This document shows positions 11,436-22,044 of a DNA stretch of 64,000 nt, piece by piece. The stretch spans positions 863,501 to 927,500 of the forward strand of contig BSBK01000873.1 in the NCBI GenBank assembly GCA_027943335.1. The letters are read 5' to 3'. The stretch comes from Chamaecyparis obtusa (Eukaryota; Streptophyta; Pinopsida; Cupressales; Cupressaceae). The notes under the pieces are model-generated. The model did no database searches. It saw nothing but the letters and a program-made list of their open reading frames with translations, and was not told the origin of the DNA. The number at the start of each line of letters is the position of its first letter. The stretch's first letter is position 1. The translations under genes were made by a program, and so were the position numbers.

Positions 11436-13853
11436 TCTTGACTACAAATAAAAATTCTTCTAAATTTTTTGAATTTACTGGACTCTTTACTTGATAAAAG
11501 ACTCAAGAATTCTTGTAATTCTTCAGCTCTTGCTCTCTAGAATGCTTCGTAATTTTAGAATGAGTGACAGTTAACTATATTTATTTTGGAGAATTGATTG
11601 CATTGAACCATTCGAGACTCAAGCTCTGTAATTCATGTCACTTCCACCATTACTTGGCATGTTCTGAACTTCAATTCACTAGTCATGAGCTAAGAAAGTG
11701 ACAAATAATCAAAATTTGATTTCTGGTGACCTAACGACTACACTTAGTCTCCCAGTCGCTCAAAGACTAGGCACTTTTTCAATAGTTTCAGAGATATGGT
11801 GACTAAAGGAAAATCCTCAATTGCTACATGATTTTATTCTATCTAGAGACCTGGTGACTATAGTCAAAAATCATAGTCGCTGAATGATTTGGCCTTTTAT
11901 GATTTTGCTTCGCGATCTAGAGACCTTTTGAAACTTTAATTTTTCATTCTAAGACCTAGCGACTATAGTCTATCTCCTAGTCGCTACAAAATTTATCACT
12001 TACTAATCTTATTCTAAGACCTGGTGACAAATGTCTTTCCAAAGTCTCAACAATTTTTCTTCTTATTGAGAGATCTGGTGACTAGCAGTGAGTCTCTTAA
12101 TCGCTAGAACTTGTTGACTTTTCAAAGTTTTTCTGGAGACTACCCGACTTTGCCCATTTGGAGACCTGGCGACTAAAAGGAAGTCTCTTAATCGTTGGAA
12201 TTCTTAGTAAAACCTGACTTCTTCTTGTGACTTCACAACCACCATTAGATCTAAATCTAACGGTAGTCGCCTAATCTCATGAACTTTATTCTGACTTTGA
12301 CATTCTGAAGAGACCTGGAGACTGAAACAATTCTGGAGATCTAGCAACTGAAGGCAGAATATATTTTATTTATTGCTTCTGGAGACTCAGTGACTATAGT
12401 CCATCTCATAATCGCTGAGAGATTATTATTTCTTTATTTTACTTTGTGACCAATCAGGAACGAACACATCATCAAATTTGAAAACTGGATCCATATTATT
12501 TTTCATTTTTAGACTTCGACAAACACTTAACCCTTAGTCATCTGGTGATTGTGCGACTGAAGTCACCTCCCAGTCGCTTAATACTTTCTCTAACTTAGGT
12601 TTGATCCGGAGACTGGGCGATAAATTAATTCTCATTGTCGTTGAATTTTTCCTTGACCCATGGTTTGATTGGGAGATAACGCAACCACCATCCGATCAAA
12701 ACCGCATCAACAGTTCATATTCATTTTGTGGAAACCTTTATCTTAACTCATCACCTTCTGGTAAACATGCGGCTGAAGACATCTCATAGTTTCTTAATAT
12801 TTTCCTTGACCCTAGTTAAATTCAGAGACTACACGAAAGCCTTTATTCGCCAAATCACTAGATAATTCGCTTAACCTCAGTTAGATTATGAGATTAAGTT
12901 CCAACCATTGATCTTTTCTTCATCCTATGGTCCACACTAAGTCGCTTGATATCTTATGACTTAACTGTTACATTACGAGATCAAGAGATAACCGTGTCGC
13001 TGGATTGCTGAATGTTTAAAATATAACCGCCAAAACTGGGAGAACACGTGAATCGTTGGGTTGCTGGATAAGTAGACTAACCACCCGAGAACTTGGAGAC
13101 CTAGTGACTAAAGGAAACTAAACCGCCACTTTCATTTGGAGACTCAGCGACCATAGAGAAGTCTCATAATATCTAGAGATCGCCTGACTGAAGGTATTCT
13201 TGATTTGGAGACTAGATGACTATAGTTACCTTCAATATATTTATTAGTTTAGTCGCTATATCTCAAATAGATCATTCGGAGACTTGGCGACTGAAATAAT
13301 TTGTTGAGTCTCATGAAGAAAAGGAATATTCTCTTGATACTTAAAGAGATCGCGTGACAAAGGGTTTCGGGGGATTGCTGACTAAAAGGAATATGCTGAA
13401 CTCATCAAGAGACTAGGCAACTAGCTTGTGATTGTAAAGCGCACATGCTTAAAGGCTTTCTTAAGTGATTTGAAAAAGGTAATGGAAAAATAGAACCCGA
13501 TTAGGCTTTCTAGGGTTTTTTGGATCTTCAGAAGTATTTATGACCTAGCACTTAGGGTTTTTCACCATTACGAACATATTTCAAGCTCTGGGACAAGAAA
13601 TTTCCAGGAGATTTATCACAAAAATAGGGAAAAGTTTCAAAGAAGCAAAAATTAAAATGCAACCTTGAAAATTGAAAATACTACCAATAGTGGCTCTCTC
13701 TGAGGATGCTTGAATGTCAATTTGTAGCAAGAAACTAGAGTCTCTAGGTAGCAAACCAAACCAAACTTAACCTACTGTAGGAAAATAACACACGACATGA
13801 AATAAAGCACACCTATACACTACAAGACTATTGTGCATGGAGCAAAATTTATT
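11436..13853. repeat. Spacer with array of palindromic 'gagacctggcgact' words
   Basis: There is no gene. From about 11730 to 13440 the sequence keeps returning to variants of gagacctggcgactatagtc followed some 15-25 bases later by the reverse word, tagtcgct. A clear example is tagcgacta at 11957-11965 pairing perfectly with tagtcgcta at 11978-11986 across a 12-base loop; others start near 11838, 12068, 12159, 12371, 12540 and 13093. Spacing is irregular (roughly 50-120 bp), so this is not a simple tandem satellite. It lies between integrase and the accessory ORF of the minus-strand element. 13441-13853 is unremarkable AT-rich sequence. Confidence 0.65.
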
Positions 13854-15027
13854 TCAATTGAAGAAAAATTTCAAGAATTGTCCATGCACTAGCAATTCTT
13901 GTTCTTCACCATCCATATTTTTCAGAAAATATGAGTCTTTTCCATGAGCTTGATGGATAATATAGGGACCCAACCATAATGATTCAAACTTTTTATGCTT
14001 TCCCTTATCCTCACTCCTTGCATTCCATTGAAGGACCAAACCTTCAGGCTGGAATTTCCTGACAGTTTCTCTTTTATCAAATAGATATTTCATCTTCTTT
14101 TGTAGTCTAATGTTTTTCTTTTGACCTTCTCTTCTTATTTCATCTAGTTCCACAAGCTGGAGCACCCTATTTTCCAAAGGATCAGACATTTCCAAATCTT
14201 CCTCTTGTATAAATTTGTAAATAGGCGGTAAGTTGTTCACAGGAAGCCTTGATTTAATACCATAAACCATTTCAAAAGGAGACTTTCCTGTAGCTCTCTT
14301 TTATGTGATCCTATCTTCCCATAAAGCTAATTTTAGCTTTGAATGCCAGGTTCTCTTGTTCTTTTCTAAGGTCTTCTTCAGGAGCTGTAGAATACTTTTA
14401 TTGCTTGATTCTGGTTGCCCATTAGCTTGTGGGTGATATGGGGATGAGTATGACATTACTATGCCCATTTCTAAACAGAAGTCTTTGAATTCTTGTGATC
14501 TAAAACTCATGGCATTATCCATCACTAACTTGACAGGAACACCAAACTTTGTAACAATATTATCCATCAAGAATTCAATAACCACTATTCTTGTAGCCTT
14601 TTTTTTGGGATTGCTTCAATCCACTTGGTAAAGTAATCAATGGCTAAAATTATCAAATTGTGTCCTCCACTAGACTTCTCAGTAAACTCCCCAATGAAAT
14701 CAATACCCACATAGAAAAAGGAGCTTCTACCACTACAGGGTTCAACATCAAAGCTCCTGAAAACTTTAATTTATTTGAGAATCTTTGGCATGGTTCACAC
14801 TTTTTGACAAATGCATGAGTATCTTTGAATAGCACAGGCCAGTAATACACATCCCTCAAAATCTTATGAGCAGTTGCTTTGGCTGAATGGTGTCCTCCAC
14901 ACATTCCAGAATGCATTTCTTTCAAAATCCTCTTAGATTGTCCTTTGTCTAGACATAATAGCAAGATCCCATCATTATCCTTCCAAAACAAGTCACCTTG
15001 TAGCAATATATACCTTTGGGCTTGCAA
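13854..15027 (-). pseudogene. Ty3/gypsy (Tat-like) integrase, decayed
   Basis: Reading from 15027 down: a zinc-binding domain with the H...GGH pair (MHSGMCGGHHSAKA) and C-x2-C (CEPCQRF); the catalytic core with VMDNAMSFRS carrying the second Asp and YHPQANGQPESSNK carrying the Glu (14301-14585); and a C-terminal part with the GPY motif (LWLGPYIIHQ, 13854-14270) ending VHGQFLKFFFN. The family joins viral-type cDNA ends to host DNA. The frame is broken between 14653 and 14585 (frameshift) and at 14300 (stop), and the first catalytic Asp region is disrupted near 14690. It follows the RT/RNase H part on the same strand and closely resembles the plus-strand pol at 54434-57263. Confidence 0.9.
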
Positions 15028-15149
15028 CTTAAGGCTTCTTCTCTGATTATCATTAAGGCCCTTTGGGCAAATAGCATTTTTGAGGAAAAATACAATGTTT
15101 TTGTACTAGTGCTGCATTTCAATGCTGGTGATAGTTCTTTCATTGATAT

Positions 15150-16480
15150 CAACATTGTTGACCCGAATCAGGTCCATATTTTCTTCAGTCATTAACTTTG
15201 CTAGTCCTAGAACTCTGACAAGTTTAGTGATGTGAAGCTCTAAATCAAATTCCTAGATTCTGTTAATCTGTTTGCATCTTTTTCCTGTGACCTCACTTTG
15301 CACTATAATATCCTTAACAACAGCATGAGGGACATATGTATTTACTTTTGCACAAACAAGATAAGGTTTGATTTCTTTGACAACTTTTACTAAAGAATAA
15401 GCTTATTTTTCCATCAACTCATAATTCAGTTCTGCTAACTGTAATGACTTGTTGAAAAAGGCAATGGGGTGCTCAAATCCTTCATCATCCTTTTGTAATA
15501 AAACTGCTACAATGGTATGAAATGATGCAAAAGAGAACAGAGAAAAGGGTTTAGAGTAATCAAGGGAGACTAAGACTGGAGCCTCTTGGATTTTATTTTT
15601 TATCTTCTCAAAGGCCTTTATAGCTTCTTAATTCCAAACAAATTTTACATCCTTTTTCAACAACTTGACAATAGGTTTGACCAACTCAGCAAAGTTGGCA
15701 ATGAATCTTCTGACAAAATTGATTTTTCCAAGGAAAGACTAAACACCTTTGAGATTTTGGGGGGCAAGGACATTCTTAATGGCTTCCACCCTTTCAGGAT
15801 CAATCCTTACTCCCTCTTTGGACACTATATGCCCTAGTAGATTGCCCTCAGTGACAGCAAAATGACATTTCTTAGGGTTTAAAGATATGCCATACTCTAG
15901 AGCTTTGATCAAAACCTTTTCTAGGTGATTGCAATGATCCTCAACCCTCTTAGATTATGCAGTCAGGTCATCTTCGTACACAACCATGAGAAAATCAATA
16001 AGGTCTTTAAATTCTACATCCATTGCCCTCTAAAAAGTTGCTCTAGCATTTTTGAAACTGAAAGGCATCCAAACATATACATATGTTCCCCAAGGAGTGG
16101 TAAATTCTATCTTAAACAGCTCTGATTCTTTGAACAACACCTGGTTATATCTTGAAAATCCATCCATCATGGATAACAGATCACATCCAGTCACTTTATG
16201 AAGCATAGCCTCCATATTTGGCAATCCATAGTTGTCCTTCAGTGAAGCAACATTCAAGTTTCTAAAGTCAACACACAATCTTATTTCACCATTCTTTTTT
16301 CTAACTGGTACTAAGTTTGAGACCCAAGATGAATGTCTTATGGGCTCAATGATGCCTACATCCCTTAGCTTGGTTAAATCTGTTTGCATTTTGGTAGCTA
16401 AAAAGGGGTTGATGGGTCTATGCTTTTGCCTAAAAGGTTTGGTGTCTTCTTTTAGGGGAATTTCATGCTGAAATAGGTCT
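15150..16480 (-). pseudogene. Ty3/gypsy reverse transcriptase and its RNase H, decayed
   Basis: RT motifs are clear from about 16470 downward: PIRHSSWVSNLVPVRKKNG, RLCVDFRNLN, LSMMDGFSRYNQV, and a YEDD in place of the usual YxDD near 15970, then LNPKKCHFAV. The downstream connection domain and gypsy RNase H (PVLVSLDYSKPFSLFSF, then FFNKSLQLAELNYELMEK) occupy about 15640-15250. Several stops interrupt the frame between 16030 and 15155. RT copies the element RNA into DNA and this RNase H removes the RNA. The same strand carries another RNase H upstream (16953-17335), so the element has two. Confidence 0.9.
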
Positions 16481-16952
16481 TCCCTATAAGATTTGAGATA
16501 ATCATATGACCAAGAAAAGACATGTTTATATTTCTTTAGCAGTCTTACTAGATTATTCCTTACATCCTTACTAAGACATTTCCCAATGTAGACAATTTGA
16601 GGGGAAGTTTCTGACCCTAGGTTTATTTCTTCTAGGTCATCCACCTTGGCATTTGACTTCTGGGACATGTGATTGTCATTTATTTTGAACATGCCTTCTA
16701 ACTCAACTAAACCCTTGGGGATGTGGTTAGAAGGTAACTGTACAACCTCATTTCCCATGACACAATTTGTTCCATCAATAATTTCTTGATAAGCATCAAA
16801 ATCAATTTGTGGACCTTCATACAAATCCAAACCTTGAACAAACCTTAATATGTCATTTTCATCCTCAAAAACTTTCCAATTGCAAATATTATCAGGAATA
16901 GCTGATCTACTCTTTATTTCCAATTTTGATACTCCAGTAAGGGTTGCATCAT

Positions 16953-17335
16953 TTCTTTTTAATGCAATATTTGCAAGGAAGTATGCCATAATGTTTGTTG
17001 ATATTTCTACCCACATAATATTGAAAGCATAAAAAAATTCAATTCTGTCCCAGACAACATATTTGTATAACTTAAGTCTGTCATCCTTCGCAACATATTG
17101 TGATCTAATCTTAGCAGTGATTAATTGGGAATCTCCATAAACTTTTAAACATCTTATACCATGTTTCACTGCAATATCTAATCCCAATATCAAAGCTTCA
17201 TATTCAGCAGTATTATTTGTGCATTGGAAGGTTAACAAAAAAGAATACTTAAAAGTAGTACCTGATGGGGATATTAGTAAGGCACTAGCTCCTGAGCCCT
17301 CTTTAGAGCATCCACCATCAAAGTATAGTTGTCAT
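16953..17335 (-). pseudogene. Additional (archaeal-type) RNase H placed upstream of RT
   Basis: The frame reads LYFDGG (first Asp), about 45 residues later NNTAEYEALILGL (Glu), and VYGDSQLITAKI (second Asp), the hallmark order of archaeal/plant-type RNase H. The terminal Asp region reads NIMAYFLANIAL, where an acidic residue is expected at the Tyr. It sits between the protease (17560-17830) and the RT (from 16470), in the same open frame as the RT start. Plant Tat elements are known to carry a second, archaeal-like RNase H, usually described after the first RNase H; here it precedes RT. A stop lies just before LYFDGG. Confidence 0.8.
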
Positions 17336-17559
17336 AGCCCACCTTGTTGTAAGAGCAACTCATCAACAATTGGGTCAGTATTTTTTAGCTGTGGCACTAT
17401 GTCTTCTATTATAAAGTTATTCATATCAATATCAACACAACAATTTAGATCCTCTGGAGCTACCATCTCAATCATTACTGATGAACAAGGTTCTTTGTAC
17501 AACTTTATCTCAGTACCATTTATAGGTATGGTAGCATATGATAGATCTAACTGCAGATT

Positions 17560-17920
17560 TCCTCCTACTGTTATTGCCCACTATCTTGATAGTAGCATAC
17601 CATAATGAGGCTTGGTATCAACTACAACAACATCCATTTTGTAAGTGGCTTCAGGGAATGCAGCAATCTTTACCTATATTCCAACCAAAGTCCCTACCGT
17701 AGGAACTGCACTATTATCCATGGCATAGTATCTACCATTAGAAGTATCAACTTGAAGTCCTAACTCTTTCATTACATGGTAGGGCATCACTGTAGCTGCA
17801 GCACCAAAGTCTATCATACAATTTTTTAGCAATAAATTATTTACAATCAAAGTGACATAGAAAGGATCAATGGAAGAGGGCTCTTGGGTTACAATATTTC
17901 CAACACAAATTTTGAAACCT
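17560..17920 (-). pseudogene. Retropepsin-like protease, active site altered
   Basis: Minus-strand translation gives NCMIDFGAAATVMPYHVMKELGL and, downstream, KMDVVVVDTKPHYGMLLSR, matching the aspartic protease fold of gypsy elements. The expected Asp-Ser/Thr-Gly triad reads Asp-Phe-Gly (codons around 17807-17815). Stops and frameshifts separate it from gag and from RNase H. It would cleave the element polyprotein. Confidence 0.75.
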
Positions 17921-18031
17921 CTTTAGTTATCTTAGGCCCTGCCATTGGCTTCACCTTTTCTGACACAACAAGAATGCCCCTTTGTTCATTACCTTATGCT
18001 CTTTTATTTTCAGCATTTCTAACAAAGGGAT

Positions 18032-18415
18032 TTATACCTTCATCTGAGATAAGGCATGTCTCATGTCAAGAGTTGGGGCCTTAGTAGAAAGATCAGATAA
18101 GTCTTTTCTTCCTCCAGCCCTCTTATTTCTTTGTTCTGTGATACTTTTCCCATTTATTTTAGAACTCTGAACCATGATAGGTTGTTGCTTGTTGTTGCTA
18201 TCCTTTCTTGGGGAAGCAATTGGTTTAGGAGAAACCTTACTTTGAGGATCATCCTTGACAAAGAGTGATCTAGCGACTCCTTGATCTACATCAACCCTTC
18301 TATTTCTCAATTTGTATGAAGATCTAGCTTGAGAGATAGCAGCCACAGTCAAATTCTTGATTTCTTCTTTACTGGGCTTTCTCCAATGAGTACCTTCTAT
18401 CTCTGGTCTAATCAT
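18032..18415 (-). pseudogene. Gag-protease linker of the Tat-like element
   Basis: A 127-residue frame, basic and Ser/Lys-rich (for example KPSKEEIKNLTVAAISQARS), lies between gag and protease on the same strand. It has no recognisable domain. Its position, composition and strand suggest a polyprotein linker. The region 18416-18653 between it and gag is full of stops. Confidence 0.5.
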
Positions 18416-18653
18416 ATTTGTCTGACAAGTTTCATCATCAGATGCTTCATGATCAAAATGGGAAAATATTTATTGCTCATAAGCAGGGAGAGTTCTCCTT
18501 TTATGGTCAACATCTTCTACTATCTCTTCATCATCTGAAGAGGCACATTCATCCACCCTTTGAGTGGTGAACATAGTCACTGCATTCAAAGCCTTCATGG
18601 TCTCCTACAGGTAGATCTTCTGGCTGATCTTCTAAAGCTTGAGCAACAACACA

Positions 18654-20060
18654 TTAAAAAGGTGAGTGAGGCATGTTGCAGGCCACACACCATGGAATAT
18701 TTTCCACATTGTGGGTTGTATTCTTTTTCAAAGGATCAGGAGTATACCTGCCCTTTTGTGGCTCATGGTTGTCAAAAAAAGGCTTTCCATCCTTCCAATT
18801 TTTCTTATATGGCTGGCCATGTAACCTAGGGAATCTCTCCTGCCTTTGATAAGGTGGTCTATTATCTTGGAAACTCTTCCCACCTTTATCAAATCTAGTA
18901 GAGAGATCTTTAAAATCATTGGCCAATTTGTCAACCTTGTCATCTTCCTTGGCAGGTTTCACAGTATCTGGCCTAGTCTCTTTCCATAGTCTACCTTCAT
19001 CCCTCTTATACATTTGACCAGATTCTTTCCTATTAATTTCAATATTTATTGCTAATTTCAAAGCATCTTGAAAAATATGTGGAATTTTTTCTCTTAAGAG
19101 GTAAGACATCTTTCCCTCTACATCATTGAAATATGTGGTCAAACAAACTTCATCATCTAATCTTAAGACCTAGAATAGCTTGTACATGGCTTTTTGAAAC
19201 CTACCATTGAATTATGACATACTTTCATTTGCATGCTTCTTGATATTATTGAACTCATTTAGCATGTAACTAGAGTTAACATGTTCAGCATACTGTTCTT
19301 TAAAGCTTCTTATAAACTCATCCCATGAGGTAATACTACTTTTAGGTAAACCTCTGTACCAATCTCTAGCATCTTCTACCAATGATTGAACAAAAAGTTT
19401 CATGACAACATCTTCATTCTCAATCTCATAATCATTTATTTTATCAGTAAAAGACTTGAGATGCTCTTCACATGTGATAACATTATTTCCTGTGAATTTA
19501 GGGATTTTGTCTCTTACCTCATTTGGGATGATATTTGGTTGACCAGGAATACTGTCAAAGAACAATGGCCTATATCTATCTAGATGAATTGGCCTTCTTT
19601 GAACATTCTGTGAATCTTTGGCTCCACCTCCTCCAGTACTCTGATGTATAGGAATTTCAGCAAGATTACTAATCAATGAGACTGTGGGATTTACACTTTG
19701 AGCTAGACCTTGGACCATTTGATTGGAGACTGAGGCTTGGGTGTTACACACAAGACCAGATGACTGATTTTGTGGTATTGTCCCACTGACAATAGGGATT
19801 GAACTTCTAGCATTTGTATTCATATTAGTATGAAGGAAACCAATTTTCCTCTTCATCTCATCTGTAGCAGCCTCTAATTCTAGCTTTTCTAATTGGAGTG
19901 CCAAGTCTTCCTTGGCTTTTCTAGCTTTCTCTAGATCTAAGCTAGCCTGAGATCTTGTAGTAGGATTAGCCCCATTCCTTTTGGAATCATTTATGCTAAT
20001 TCCAACTACTTTTTATTTTCTGTCACAGTCTGAGTTTTAGCCGAGTCTTCTTTTTTTTCT
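18654..20060 (-). pseudogene. Ty3/gypsy gag (Tat-like), decayed
   Basis: From about 20060 downward there is a Lys/Glu-rich coiled-coil-like stretch (KARKAKEDLALQLEKLELE) and a Gln/Ser linker. The capsid-like core follows (IPKFTGNNVITCEEHLKSF, WYRGLPKSSITSWDEFIRS, FKEQYAEHVNSSYMLNEF at about 19480-19230), typical of plant retrotransposon gag. After a stop at 19209 and a few more, the frame resumes (LTTYFNDVEGKMSYLLREK) and ends in a basic tail with a possible zinc-binding remnant WCVACNMPHSPF near 18660. Gag packages element RNA. No LTR or primer-binding site is recognisable to its right, so the 5' end of this element seems lost. Confidence 0.85.
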
Positions 20061-20329
20061 TGCATTTTCAGGTTTTTTGGTTTTCTAATAGAATCTAACA
20101 AGTTATTTTACAAGGTTGTTGATTTGATTTGCATACTATTTTATACCCTAACATGTAGTTTTGTAGGAATATCTTGTCAAAGAAGTCACATTTCTGAAAA
20201 CTACTAACTTGTGGTTGTGTAGGTTGCCTTGGAAGATACAAATAAACATTGTTCTTGCATATACTTGATTTTCTAGGCACCTATCTTTAAAATTAGTGTT
20301 ATTTTGGTAAATGAACATGTCTTTGATGT

Positions 20330-22031
20330 GTTTGGGAGAAACTATTTAGTAGGAGAGTATTCTCTTTTCCTTATGGAAAACCAGAAATCTAGACCACTAT
20401 TAGTTATCCATTTAATTTCTTGCATTTACCTTTAGAGGGTCTACCAAGAGAGCAATATTTTGGGAATGACCCAAGTGGGGAACAAGAAAACCTAGCTTCT
20501 CCATTCGACTATAATCAAATGCTTCCTTCAATCCAAAGAGAGGGAAGATGTAGATATTTCTACTTCTAATGCTTTTTCATGTGCAGGGCCTAGTTGCCTA
20601 AATCTTGCTAAGCAAGACTACATTTGACTAGGTTCTTGTAATATTATTTACAAGATTGCAAGGGTACATTCAACTCGTGTACAGCCAAGAGGTCTAAATA
20701 TTTCTTGTGAGACTATACATTTTGGGTGCTTGTAGGGATATCTATGCCTTAATTCCTCTTGCAAAACTACAAGGGGTAGTCACGAACAAATTTTCTTATT
20801 AAGAACCTAGGACTTAGATGCTAACCATTTTAGCCTTGTGACTTCCTTTGTGCAAGGATCGATCCAAGTAGACTTATCCAGATCACCCCAAGATACTCAC
20901 CACATGTGTTCCCTTGGATGCTAAAGCTTGAATATGGAAATATGGAAAGACATGCAATTCGAGCATTGTTTTCTTCCAATTTATCCATAAATTGCATAGT
21001 CCTAGGAAAAGCCATTCAACCACCTAACTGTGGGGATAATAAAATCAATTTGTGGAAAAATGTTGACGCACTTCCCTCTTTACCTTAGGTAGAACTTTCT
21101 TGATGTGTCTTCATTTTATGCAAGACCCATGGAAATCATTTGAACATACACATTTTGGTTCTATTCATTGAGTTTTCCTTTGAAACCTCACAAGTGCTTG
21201 TATCATGCAAGGTTTCTTCAAGTCCATTGCTTGATTATTTTGAGAATACTCTATGTGCCACAATTTCTTTGAAGACTTCAAACTTGGTGTGAAACTTGCT
21301 ATTACACACTGTCACTTTTCCAAATTAGTCAAAATTACCAACTCAAACAAAGGTTTTAAGTCAAAACTGATCATTTTTTGTTTACTGATTAACTATCACT
21401 TTCTTTAGTGAGAAACTTCAACCGACATTTCAAAGTGTACCCTACAAATCAGAGAAGTGTCACCCCACAGTACTGGGTTATATCATCCCACCTGTATACA
21501 ATACATCGTATTGTGCTAAAGTATCGTTATACTTCACGGGGGTGTATCGTACAAATTTTGTCTCTTGTTTAAGTGTCACCTAGTTTTTTGAGGTCTATCA
21601 CCTAGATTTTGATCCGAGTAGGCTTGGTCTAGATTTTCTCTTATATGGTTTAGGGATCTTACATTTGACTCTTTTTGGTCTCTTAGTCTGAAATTGATAG
21701 AATATGAGTTGTTTTTAGCTAAAATGGATTACTTAGATTGCTTGGTTTATTCTTGACTAATAGAGTTGTTCACTTGTCTAAATTTATCTTAGTTATCTTA
21801 TCTTATCTTCGCTTTATCTTTGACTCGAGTCGCAAGTGTCATACCCAGGGATCTTACCCGTAGCTTCGACACTTCGTGAAAAGTCATCTTAATCTATCTC
21901 TTGTATTCTCTTTTTCTTTGCTTTTGGACAAGCAAACACTTTTATCTTCTAGGGTGGACATCAAGTTGTCTTGTGTCATCTTGTTCGGCTCTTTAAACTC
22001 TTATTCATGCTAGTAACAAATAGATACCAAA
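20330..22031 (+). mobile_element. Long untranslated leader of a plus-strand gypsy element
   Basis: There is no gene. Segments match, in the same order, the leader of the minus-strand element at 28050-30300: ctttagaggg...gggaatgacccaag (20430-20480 versus the complement of 29405-29455) and cttgc-aagcaagactaca...tttgacta (20607-20632 versus the complement of 29225-29265). Near 21480-21560 it carries tatcgtat-type words, where the other element carries tacgaca words. No LTR is visible upstream; 20061-20329 is an unassigned junction with the Tat-like gag. Confidence 0.6.
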
Positions 22032-22044
22032 TTGATCAAGGAAA

